A stretch of 5,173 nt of DNA from an uncultured bacterium (GCA_903943625.1 CAJAPL010000136.1:1-5173); one strand, 5' to 3'. Numbered from the stretch's first letter, positions 1-5,173 are shown. Program-made: numbers and translations. The notes: generated by a model not told the origin, from the letters alone.

Positions 1-30
1 ATTTTTCTGCCCTTGTTCTTACTTTCCCAC

Positions 31-111
31 TGTCATTCCCGTGTTATTCTTTGGAAGAGGGAATCTACTTTTTTCTAGATCCCGGCCGCAAAACCTAGCG
101 CCGGAATGACA
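31..111. repeat. Dispersed palindromic repeat, GTCATTCC...GGAATGAC type
   Basis: The element is bounded by a perfect 9-base inverted repeat, TGTCATTCC at 31-39 and GGAATGACA at 103-111. Inside lie two smaller hairpins: ATTCCC (35-40) with GGGAAT (59-64), and CCGGC (82-86) with GCCGG (100-104). They are joined by a T-rich linker. This two-hairpin design closely resembles short non-coding repeats scattered through many bacterial genomes, which are thought to be mobilised in trans like MITEs or REP elements. It sits upstream of the first gene and could end transcription from outside or form RNA structure. The copy is degenerate, because the internal stems are short and interrupted. The identification is by resemblance; copy number cannot be seen here. 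Confidence 0.7.
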
Positions 112-162
112 ATTGGTTTAGCCTGTTGAGGTTTATCAACAACACATTTTCATTTCAATATA

Positions 163-190
163 TTGACATTTACTAGTAAATACATACATA
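163..190 (+). promoter_or_regulatory. Possible weak promoter for the first recoded gene
   Basis: A perfect TTGACA (163-168) is followed after 16 bases by TACATA (185-190), a poor match to TATAAT. A transcript from it would begin close to the ATG at 196, making the gene leaderless or nearly so. No Shine-Dalgarno sequence is visible before that ATG. The TATAAT box found before the next two genes is absent here, so the assignment is weak. Confidence 0.3.
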
Positions 191-195
191 GTGCG

Positions 196-1311
196 ATGTT
201 TAAATTTTTACCATACATCGCAATGCAGGATAATCCCAACAATAAATTCGAACAATTCAAAACTCTAGAATCTACACAAGAGTTTTTCCAATGAATACCA
301 GATGATTGTAAAAATAATATTTTACAAGCACTACAAAATTTTTGAAAATTGGAGAATAGTGATGAACGATCACGTTGTGGAATACAAAATGATCTTACAG
401 AATCAATGATAAGCGTAAAAATAAACGATGAAGAGGATGTCATGGAATATAATGAATACCACAATGAAATATTAAAAAAATTTGTATGAAAACAATTAGT
501 AAAACGATGAGCTATCCAAAGATTATGACTTCAAGTAAAACTTCCTACAGAAGAATATATTAGAGTCGCAATAGATTCTCAGCCATGAGAAACTCCAGAA
601 GAAAAGTATCAGATTTTCTTTGACAAATATATAAAAAACAAGCTGATTTGACATTACAATACTCCGCACACATCAATGCATTGTGTAAATAAAGTACTCT
701 GGATACGATTAAAAAATTGAAAAATATTGGCATTTTCAGAAGAAAAATTTGGTATCGATGACCCAGTCCAGGATTCATTTTTTCATGTTATGCTTTTTGA
801 TGATGTCCAAAGAGATATAGAATTGGCCAAAAAATTTCCAAAACTTGAAAGTGAAAATTACAAAATAGATAAACATCTTTCAATAGAAGAAAAACTTAAG
901 AATTGATGGAAAACAGAAATAGATCCTAATGGTATAGATTATCTCCAAAAAAACTTATGATGAAAGGCCTATGTCCTAGAATATCTAGGCTGAGTACCCA
1001 AAGAATTTATATGAGAACAAAAATTTAATTTATTTGCAGTAGATAAATTATGATTAAGATCAAAATGTTTAAAAGACCCAAAAGAAGCAGACAGGGTTTT
1101 ATGAAATTTATCAAAAGACGAGTTAAGAAAAAACCATAATTTATCTGGTTGGTACAATCCCAAGGAGCAGAGATTTGAAGATATTGAGTTGTGGAATAAT
1201 TATCGGTTAGGCACATGACACGTAGCCTGAATAAGCGAGAATTTAGATATTCTTTTGTTAGAAAGTGATTCTAATATATTCCATTCCATCCGCCTAGTGA
1301 AAGGTAGATAA
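196..1311 (+). CDS. UGA-recoded protein of unknown function (371 aa)
   Basis: Read with UGA as Gly (code 25), frame 1 is open from ATG 196 to TAA 1309-1311, a second TAA following at once. There are 17 in-frame UGA codons, at 292, 343, 487, 508, 526, 586, 649, 718, 904, 958, 961, 991, 1012, 1051, 1102, 1216 and 1228, against 7 GGN. Four TGG codons show that Trp is encoded normally. The product is soluble-looking and rich in charged residues, with no signal peptide or membrane segment. The best-ordered part is the C-terminus, around residues 315-345, which contains SGWYNP and YRLGTGHVAGI. I do not recognise a family. ATG 223 is an alternative start nine codons in. The frame is open upstream to ATG 106, but that lies inside the palindromic repeat. 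The existence of the gene is strongly supported; its function is unknown. Confidence 0.88.
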
Positions 1312-1325
1312 TAATTTTTATAATT
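1311..1325 (+). promoter_or_regulatory. Repeated TATAAT-containing box upstream of gene 2
   Basis: The 15-base string ATAATTTTTATAATT occurs here and again at 1919-1933. Each copy overlaps or closely follows the stop of the previous gene and lies 13-14 bases before the next ATG. It contains a perfect -10 hexamer, TATAAT, at 1319-1324. A start site about 7 bases downstream would leave a leader of only about 8 bases, too short for a normal Shine-Dalgarno site, and none is seen. Promoter function is inferred from position, sequence and repetition. No clear -35 is present. Confidence 0.55.
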
Positions 1326-1338
1326 TCAAAAAATCACA

Positions 1339-1914
1339 ATGGACGACATAGATAAAAATCTAAGTTACTTGATACCTCTATACGAGCAAAATATTTGAGA
1401 TAAATTTGATGAACTTAAAAAAGTTCTTGCTGCTACAAAAGCTGATATTTTTCAACGTTTATGGACAAATCAAGAAAAATTTAAAACAGACAATTTGGAG
1501 CTAACTAATTCAATTTGTGGTCTGATTAAACCATATCATATACTTAGACAAGGGAGAGCATTTATAAGCTTTTTGGAAAAAAGTATATTAGACACACAAG
1601 AACAAAAACAATCTGTAATGCACCATAAATTTCATGATTCGTACAACCTTATCGAATGAGTACTAGATGACTATGATAGGATTTTTGTATGAGAAAACAC
1701 ATATACCTACAGAGCACCAAGAAGGCATATAAGATTAGATATGATATACAAATGAGAAGAGAATAAAGCCTACAAAGCTGTAAGTGATGCTATAAGAAAA
1801 TTTTTAGTAGAAAAACAAAAAGAGGGTGTAGAGATAGCAATTATAAAAGGAACCTTTGCTCACCAATGATTTTGTGAAACAATGATCAGAATAAAATTCA
1901 ATAAAAAAAAATAG
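1339..1914 (+). CDS. UGA-recoded protein of unknown function (191 aa)
   Basis: With UGA read as Gly, the frame runs from ATG 1339 to TAG 1912-1914. UGA occurs in frame at 1396, 1657, 1690, 1753 and 1867; there are 4 GGN and 1 TGG codons. The first half is probably mostly helical, with long charged stretches such as KFDELKKVLAATKADIFQRL. The second half looks like mixed strand and helix, ending in a basic strand-like tail (IRIKFNKKK). There is no signal peptide or membrane segment, so a cytosolic protein is likely. No family is recognised. It starts 27 bases after the previous gene, and the gap holds the TATAAT box, so it may have its own promoter. The ATG is preceded by A-rich sequence rather than a Shine-Dalgarno site. 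Use of TAG as stop fits a genome in which only UGA has changed meaning. Confidence 0.87.
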
Positions 1915-1918
1915 ACAA

Positions 1919-1933
1919 ATAATTTTTATAATT
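1919..1933 (+). promoter_or_regulatory. Repeated TATAAT-containing box upstream of gene 3
   Basis: This is the second copy of the 15-base box seen at 1311-1325, with TATAAT at 1927-1932. It ends 14 bases before the ATG at 1948. The sequence beyond the box differs between the two copies apart from being A/C-rich, so conservation is confined to the putative promoter core. The call rests on inference from repetition and position. Confidence 0.55.
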
Positions 1934-1947
1934 CCCAACAACTTATA

Positions 1948-2469
1948 ATGTCAAATCTCCCACAAGCTATAACTACTATTTGTAATGATCTGATAAAGAA
2001 ACCAACAAGCTCAAAGAACGGGAGCAAGCAAGCATATATTTTTCATAAAAAATTATATGAATGAAATGCAGACGTAAATCATGAGGTTTCTTATGATACA
2101 ACTTTTTGTTCTTTTTATGCCGACCTAAGTGCAAATATATCTATAAAAATTTTTAAAACACTTGGCAATAGTAATATTAGCTTTGAAAAAATAGGTAAAG
2201 AAGCTTCTAAGATTCTAAATAAAGAGGCTGAAATTATTTTAGAATGATCGCCTTGGCAAAATATCAAAATGCAAAAATGAGATATAGAGATTGCTTTTGC
2301 TAATTCAGATCTTTCTAAGAAAATAAACAAATCTGGCGCTATAATCAAATGAGAGAATTGTTTTTTAGAGACAATCGCTGACGAGAAGTCTAAAAACTTA
2401 ATAGCGTTGGAACTGGCAACTAAAGAAGACTTGGAAGTAATTTTAATGTGATTGAAAGAGTTATTATAA
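1948..2469 (+). CDS. UGA-recoded protein of unknown function (173 aa)
   Basis: With UGA read as Gly, the frame runs from ATG 1948 to TAA 2467-2469. In-frame UGA codons lie at 2062, 2245, 2278, 2350 and 2449; there are 4 GGN and 1 TGG codons. The product is a small, soluble-looking protein without signal peptide or membrane segment. It shows strand-like stretches in the middle (FYADLSANISIKIFKTLG) and a Leu-rich helical C-terminus (EDLEVILMGLKELL). I do not recognise a family. It follows the previous gene by 33 bases with the TATAAT box between them. It is the last gene in the window showing recoding; the coding style changes immediately after it. Confidence 0.86.
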
Positions 2470-2533
2470 GGCTAAATAAAAATCTTACATAATAAACAAA
2501 AATTATAAACTAAAAAATAAGGAGATCTTTAAC
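2470..2533 (+). promoter_or_regulatory. Style-change boundary: AT-rich leader with Shine-Dalgarno site
   Basis: This 64-base gap separates the recoded genes from the standard-code genes. It contains a -10-like TATAAA at 2504-2509 but no well-spaced -35; the nearest candidate, TTACAT at 2485-2490, is only 13 bases away. AAGGAG at 2519-2524, 9 bases before ATG 2534, is a convincing Shine-Dalgarno site and fixes the start of the methyltransferase. No terminator hairpin, inverted repeat or direct repeat marking an integration site is visible. Confidence 0.5.
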
Positions 2534-3130
2534 ATGAAAAATCGTAAATTATTTAAAAAGTACAACAAAGGCAGCCATTGGGAGGTTAGCAACAATGGTT
2601 ATGCTGACGTGTTCATTTCGTTTTTAAAAGAAAAATTCGAAATACCCGAAAATGCACAAAACGTTGTCGTCATAGATTTGGGATGTGGCAAGGGTAAAGA
2701 TGTTGTTAGATTTAACGACGCTAATGTGCCAGCCTTGGGATTTGATAAAGATTCCGCCTTGATATCATTCGCAAAAAGAAGCTACGATAAGTATCGTAGT
2801 AACTTCTTTGTTTATAATATCGAAAAATTGCCATACGATAACAACACCAGAAAGGCTTTCTTTTGTATCAATGTGATGCATTATGTCGATCAAAGAAAAG
2901 TTCTTGCGGAAATTTACAGAACTTTAATCCCTGGCGGATACGCCTTCATTCACTTCAATCTTTTGATTATGGATGAATACTGTACTGTTGATTATAGCCA
3001 GAGGGACAGAGACATTTACAAGTTGGTGAAAAAATTCAAGATTATCAGGGAGGATATGATAAGTCGTGAAGATCCTAAACCTATTCCACACACACATGAC
3101 ATCATGCAATTAATCTTACAAAAACCTTAA
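2534..3130 (+). CDS. Class I SAM-dependent methyltransferase (198 aa)
   Basis: This protein most likely transfers a methyl group from S-adenosylmethionine to an unidentified small molecule or macromolecule in the cytosol. The Rossmann-type SAM site is clear: motif I VIDLGCGKG at residues 46-54, followed by the acidic end of strand 2 in GFDKD (69-73), which would hold the SAM ribose. Next come a motif with IEKLPYDN near 96-103 and the strand-4 region FFCINVMHYVDQ, then the post-motif LIPGGYAFIHF, typical of methyltransferase type 11/25 domains. Length is normal for a single-domain enzyme of this class. The substrate cannot be read from the sequence. The start is supported by AAGGAG 9 bases upstream. 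All glycines are GGN and the stop is TAA. The lipoprotein gene begins 6 bases after the stop, suggesting co-transcription. Confidence 0.88.
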   Translation: MKNRKLFKKYNKGSHWEVSNNGYADVFISFLKEKFEIPENAQNVVVIDLGCGKGKDVVRFNDANVPALGFDKDSALISFAKRSYDKYRSNFFVYNIEKLPYDNNTRKAFFCINVMHYVDQRKVLAEIYRTLIPGGYAFIHFNLLIMDEYCTVDYSQRDRDIYKLVKKFKIIREDMISREDPKPIPHTHDIMQLILQKP

Positions 3131-3136
3131 AAGAAA

Positions 3137-3505
3137 ATGAAAACAAAAAAATTATTTTTAACAATCACTAAAGTCTGCTTTGGTCTCTTTGTTATAATGT
3201 ATTTATGTGCTTGTAACAGAGATGCCCCAGTCCGGACAATCATCACTGAATATCAAATACAATCCATCAAAATTGATGATGATGGTGAATACCATATCGT
3301 TGCCGTATCAAATAACGGCGACGTGAAAACCATGACGGATGCTCATACGACGTTTGACTTTAATATAAGATATTCAGACGCCGTCAGTCATCCAATCTTA
3401 CAGATAAAGGAGAGTGACAAGGACATCGAAGGGACTTATTATCCTGATGGTGTGCCATATGTTATTTTGCCTTACAGGTACAAAATCGAAATATTCAATG
3501 ACTAA
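3137..3505 (+). CDS. Small predicted lipoprotein (122 aa)
   Basis: The N-terminus is a lipoprotein signal peptide: a basic start (MKTKK), a hydrophobic core at about residues 13-23, and a lipobox LCAC at 23-26, with Cys26 as the likely lipidated residue. The mature part, about 97 residues, is predicted to be anchored to a membrane on the outer side of the cytoplasmic membrane. It is rich in beta-prone segments such as YQIQSIKIDDDGEYHIVAVS and contains DKDIEGTYYPDGVPYVILP. This suggests a small beta-sandwich fold, but no family is recognised. The start lies 6 bases after the methyltransferase stop. The upstream AAGAAA is a weak ribosome site, so translational coupling is possible. The mature domain has only the lipobox Cys, so disulfides are unlikely. 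Confidence 0.8.
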   Translation: MKTKKLFLTITKVCFGLFVIMYLCACNRDAPVRTIITEYQIQSIKIDDDGEYHIVAVSNNGDVKTMTDAHTTFDFNIRYSDAVSHPILQIKESDKDIEGTYYPDGVPYVILPYRYKIEIFND

Positions 3506-3526
3506 ATAAAACCAAAGAAAACCGAC

Positions 3527-4162
3527 ATGGAAACGCGTGAAAAATTATTTTATCAATTCCAAAAGGAATTTGATAAGAAACGGAAACGGTCATTGATCGC
3601 ATTGATACCCGAGATACCGATTTGGCTTTGCTTGATATATTTACTATCAAAGATATCTGTGTTTATTGTAAAAGCTCATTTCAGGGGAGATTTTATTGAT
3701 GATAGCTTAGGCCTAGAGATCTTTATGATACTCATGACAGCATGCTTACTGCTGTTACTTATAGCAATCATTGTCCTCCCTCATCAATTTTTTTTGTCAG
3801 GCTATAATAAAAAAAGCCTGATGAAGGAAACGGTATCTAAACTGGATACTTTGGCAAAGAAAAAAAAATCTCTCGAAACCAAAGCGGAACCATCCAAAGA
3901 AAGATTTCTTGACACACTAGCTTTCTCCAATTGGATGTGTAGCCCGGAAATTGCTGTGCTTGTGATGGGTAACTGGAATAATTATGTTGGCGAAATAGTT
4001 AGCGATAGTGAACAGGATATCTCCTCACAGCAAAAGGCAATCGATGCGGTGGTTAAATATATCCAGGAAGCTGAAATCCGCTTGGATGTGTATAGCTCAG
4101 TGCCAGAGAAAAACTTTTGGCAGTACCTTAAATCAAAGAAATGGCTGAAGAAAATTAATTAA
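3527..4162 (+). CDS. Membrane protein with two TM segments, paralog A (211 aa)
   Basis: The family is not recognised. The order of parts is: a charged cytosolic-type N-terminus with FQKEFDKKR at residues 11-19; two hydrophobic segments near 23-48 and 65-90 that would form a hairpin in the membrane; then a long soluble region with coiled-coil-like charged stretches (about 95-120 and 165-185). It ends in an aromatic and basic tail, FWQYLKSKKWLKK. By the positive-inside rule both ends face the cytosol. The N-terminal motif and the tail recur in the protein at 4263-4916, with the same layout and near-equal length, so the two are paralogs. No strong Shine-Dalgarno site precedes the ATG. It begins 21 bases after the lipoprotein stop. 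The dispersed palindromic repeat begins just after its own stop. Confidence 0.82.
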   Translation: METREKLFYQFQKEFDKKRKRSLIALIPEIPIWLCLIYLLSKISVFIVKAHFRGDFIDDSLGLEIFMILMTACLLLLLIAIIVLPHQFFLSGYNKKSLMKETVSKLDTLAKKKKSLETKAEPSKERFLDTLAFSNWMCSPEIAVLVMGNWNNYVGEIVSDSEQDISSQQKAIDAVVKYIQEAEIRLDVYSSVPEKNFWQYLKSKKWLKKIN

Positions 4163-4168
4163 TCATCC

Positions 4169-4241
4169 GTCATCGCGAGGAGCGTAGCGACGCGGCGATC
4201 TTATTATTTAAGATTGCTTCGTTCTTCGTCCTCGCAATGAC
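4169..4241. repeat. Dispersed palindromic repeat, GTCATcGCGAGGA...TCCTCGCAATGAC type
   Basis: GTCATCGCGAGGA (4169-4181) and TCCTCGCAATGAC (4229-4241) are inverted copies matching at 12 of 13 positions. A second stem in the centre pairs 4195-4203 with 4209-4217 (nine pairs, one G-T) around a 5-base loop. The flanks are A-rich. This form, with AGCGTAGCGACGCGGCGATCT in the left arm and AGATTGCTTCGTTCTTCG in the right, matches a well-known type of short dispersed repeat found in many bacterial chromosomes and presumed non-autonomous and mobile. Its GC-rich arms stand out from the AT-rich surroundings. It fills most of the gap between the two paralogs and could form a strong hairpin in the mRNA, limiting read-through or protecting the upstream message. 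Confidence 0.85.
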
Positions 4242-4262
4242 AAAAAACCTCATAAAAAAAAT

Positions 4263-4916
4263 ATGAAAACACAAAACCAAATGTTTGCTGAGTTCCAAAA
4301 GGAATTTGACAAAAAAAGATTGAAAGAGTTTTGGTGGCCTATCCTATTTTTGGAAGCGATACTAGCGATGTTGGCCATGTGCTTTTTGTTTGCTATGCTA
4401 ATGCCTGATTCCAATAAAGATAATGTCGGCTCCGCTTTTTCTGTCTTAATCTTCTTCGCTATTTTATTCCTTGTTATGGGGTTTATTGTACCTTTATTTC
4501 ATGAAAAACGGAATAAGAAAAGCGAGTTTCACGTGGGACATATCATTACGAGATTGATTGATGAGAGGCTTGCTCTACTGAATAAAAAAGCGGTAGTTGA
4601 AGAACAGTTGAAGGCGGCAACATCCAAAGCCAATAATGGCAGGTTCTGGGTCGAATATTTCTATAATGACCCTAAGTCTGAAGCAAGACAAGATAAGTTT
4701 TCTGGGGGATTATCTGCCCTTGGATATATTCTTTCAACATCTGAAGAAGCCAATAAACAAGAGGCTGATTTAAAAACACAATTTGACACTATCCAAAAAC
4801 TGATTGACCAGCTTGGAGTCAAACGTGATTTTTATCATCTCTATGTTAATGAAAGGACTTACTGGGATTATCTCAAGTCATTTAAATGGTTAAAAAGAAT
4901 CAGAAAGGAGAAATAA
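4263..4916 (+). CDS. Membrane protein with two TM segments, paralog B (217 aa)
   Basis: The family is not recognised. It shares the architecture of the protein at 3527-4162: FQKEFDKKR at residues 11-19, two hydrophobic segments (about 25-47 and 57-79), a charged soluble region with heptad-like helices (about 95-120 and 160-190), and the tail YWDYLKSFKWLKRIRK. A short loop (MPDSNKDNVGS) joins the membrane segments. DNA around the N-terminal motif is identical for 17 bases in the two genes (3557-3573 and 4293-4309), while the middle parts have diverged widely. The ATG follows the dispersed repeat by 21 bases and has only A-rich sequence, not a Shine-Dalgarno site. The 3' end carries the ribosome binding site of the next gene. 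A membrane-anchored oligomeric role is possible but is only inferred. Confidence 0.82.
   Translation: MKTQNQMFAEFQKEFDKKRLKEFWWPILFLEAILAMLAMCFLFAMLMPDSNKDNVGSAFSVLIFFAILFLVMGFIVPLFHEKRNKKSEFHVGHIITRLIDERLALLNKKAVVEEQLKAATSKANNGRFWVEYFYNDPKSEARQDKFSGGLSALGYILSTSEEANKQEADLKTQFDTIQKLIDQLGVKRDFYHLYVNERTYWDYLKSFKWLKRIRKEK
4898..4916 (+). promoter_or_regulatory. Ribosome binding leader, copy 1 (overlaps the end of paralog B)
   Basis: The 19 bases AATCAGAAAGGAGAAATAA occur here and again at 5124-5142. AAAGGAG at 4904-4910 lies 8 bases before ATG 4919 and is a strong Shine-Dalgarno site, so the zinc-ribbon gene should start at 4919 rather than at the in-frame ATG 4886. The site lies within the last codons of paralog B, and the final TAA is its stop, which favours translational coupling. 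Confidence 0.75.
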
Positions 4917-4918
4917 CT

Positions 4919-5116
4919 ATGGGAAATGATGTATGTCCTATCTGTCATAATCTTAGTGATAACTGTATGTATTGTGGAGGGACAAATAAGACCAAAGAAG
5001 AACGAGGTTTTAAGGTTTGCCCAACTTGTCACAATCAAAGTGATCATTGCATGACTTGCGGTGGTAATTCTCGCCTAAAAAAAAGTAAAGCTGGAGGTGA
5101 CAAGGATGAATATTAA
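4919..5116 (+). CDS. Tandem four-cysteine zinc-ribbon miniprotein (65 aa)
   Basis: The protein is two copies of one unit, CPxCHNxSDxCMxCGG, at residues 6-21 and 34-49. Each unit has Cys in a C-x2-C-x6-C-x2-C pattern (C6, C9, C16, C19 and C34, C37, C44, C47), enough to bind one zinc ion each. A Lys/Glu linker joins the units and a charged tail ends the protein. The CxxCGG ends recall the zinc-finger repeats of DnaJ-type chaperones and similar knuckles, but the order CPxCHN is different, so no family name is given. Such a protein could bind RNA, DNA or a protein partner. The start is set by AAAGGAG 8 bases upstream. It begins 2 bases after the paralog B stop. All 8 glycines are GGN. The DNA of the units (4931-4981, 5015-5065) has diverged more than the protein, so the duplication is not recent. 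Confidence 0.8.
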   Translation: MGNDVCPICHNLSDNCMYCGGTNKTKEERGFKVCPTCHNQSDHCMTCGGNSRLKKSKAGGDKDEY

Positions 5117-5123
5117 TAACAAA

Positions 5124-5142
5124 AATCAGAAAGGAGAAATAA
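5124..5142 (+). promoter_or_regulatory. Ribosome binding leader, copy 2
   Basis: This is a perfect copy of the 19 bases at 4898-4916. AAAGGAG at 5130-5136 lies 10 bases before ATG 5147. Here the leader is non-coding: the frame of ATG 5147 has a TAA at 5117-5119 and no earlier start. The repetition suggests that the zinc-ribbon gene and its leader were duplicated in tandem. Confidence 0.7.
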
Positions 5143-5146
5143 AAAA

Positions 5147-5173
5147 ATGAAAGAAGTTCAATGTAAAATATGC
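5147..5173 (+). CDS. Start of a second Cys-x2-Cys miniprotein (partial, cut by window end)
   Basis: Only nine codons are present, MKEVQCKIC. They begin 10 bases after a strong AAAGGAG site and show Cys-x2-Cys at residues 6 and 9, the same spacing from the start as in the neighbouring zinc-ribbon protein. Together with the copied leader this suggests a tandem paralog. The rest of the gene lies beyond the window, so length and family are unknown. Confidence 0.6.

Noticed and set aside
124..141. Small hairpin TGTTGA / TCAACA
   Set aside because: The stem has only six AT-rich pairs and is not followed by a T run, so it is not a convincing terminator or operator.
106..195. Upstream in-frame ATG at 106 as the start of the first recoded gene
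   Set aside because: It sits inside the terminal inverted repeat, has no ribosome site, and the extension reads through the TTGACA region; ATG 196 is more economical.
150..2348. Several minus-strand ORFs of 63-104 codons across the left half
   Set aside because: They lie opposite the UGA-recoded genes and exist because recoding breaks the forward frame for a standard-code reading. They lack ribosome sites and recognisable motifs, and overlap one another in different frames.
196..2469. UGA as Trp (code 4) or as selenocysteine
   Set aside because: Trp would be implausibly frequent and Gly too rare, and TGG is already in use. Selenocysteine would not occur 27 times in three genes and would need a downstream hairpin at each site.
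196..2469. The left half as a decayed region of pseudogenes
   Set aside because: Only UGA interrupts the frames; there is not one in-frame UAA or UAG in three adjacent genes, and no frameshift, which random decay would not produce.
2924..3109. Minus-strand ORF of 61 codons
   Set aside because: It is a shadow lying wholly within the well-supported methyltransferase gene.
4886..4918. Start of the zinc-ribbon gene at ATG 4886
   Set aside because: The extension overlaps paralog B by 31 bases and merely translates the duplicated leader. The second leader copy lies in a different frame relative to its ATG, so it is not coding, and AAAGGAG is correctly spaced for ATG 4919.
1..5173. CRISPR array, tRNA, rRNA, transposase or phage structural genes
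   Set aside because: No regularly spaced repeats, tRNA-like cloverleaf, rRNA segments or recognisable transposase or phage motifs were seen on either strand.

Overview
The window is AT-rich bacterial DNA in two halves that follow different rules. In the left half (about 196-2469) three same-strand genes become visible only if UGA is read as an amino acid. They contain 27 in-frame UGA codons in 735 codons and end at UAA, UAG and UAA. UGG is still used for Trp, and UGA plus GGN together give a normal glycine content (42 of 735). This is the signature of genetic code 25 (UGA = Gly), known from the candidate phyla Gracilibacteria (BD1-5) and Absconditabacteria (SR1). Under the standard code this half would look empty or show only spurious antisense ORFs.

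The right half (2534-5173) holds five complete genes and the start of a sixth, all on the + strand. They read normally in the standard code, with 34 glycines all encoded by GGN and no in-frame UGA. Several of them have AAGGAG-type Shine-Dalgarno sites, which the left-half genes lack. Either these genes came recently from a standard-code donor into a code-25 genome, or the contig is a metagenomic chimera with its join near 2470-2519.

Layout: 31-111, an imperfect palindromic dispersed repeat; 196-1311, 1339-1914 and 1948-2469, three UGA-recoded proteins of unknown function, the last two preceded by an identical 15-base box containing TATAAT; 2470-2533, a short AT-rich gap with a good ribosome binding site; 2534-3130, a class I SAM-dependent methyltransferase; 3137-3505, a small lipoprotein; 3527-4162 and 4263-4916, two paralogous membrane proteins with two transmembrane segments each, separated by a second dispersed palindromic repeat (4169-4241); 4919-5116, a tiny protein with two tandem four-cysteine zinc-binding repeats; 5147-5173, the start of another Cys-x2-Cys protein behind a duplicated leader.

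The right-half genes are tightly spaced and may be one transcription unit. The dispersed repeat, and the absence of an obvious ribosome binding site before the second membrane gene, could break it. No pathway can be assigned. The combination of methyltransferase, lipoprotein, paired membrane proteins and zinc-ribbon miniproteins is not one I recognise.
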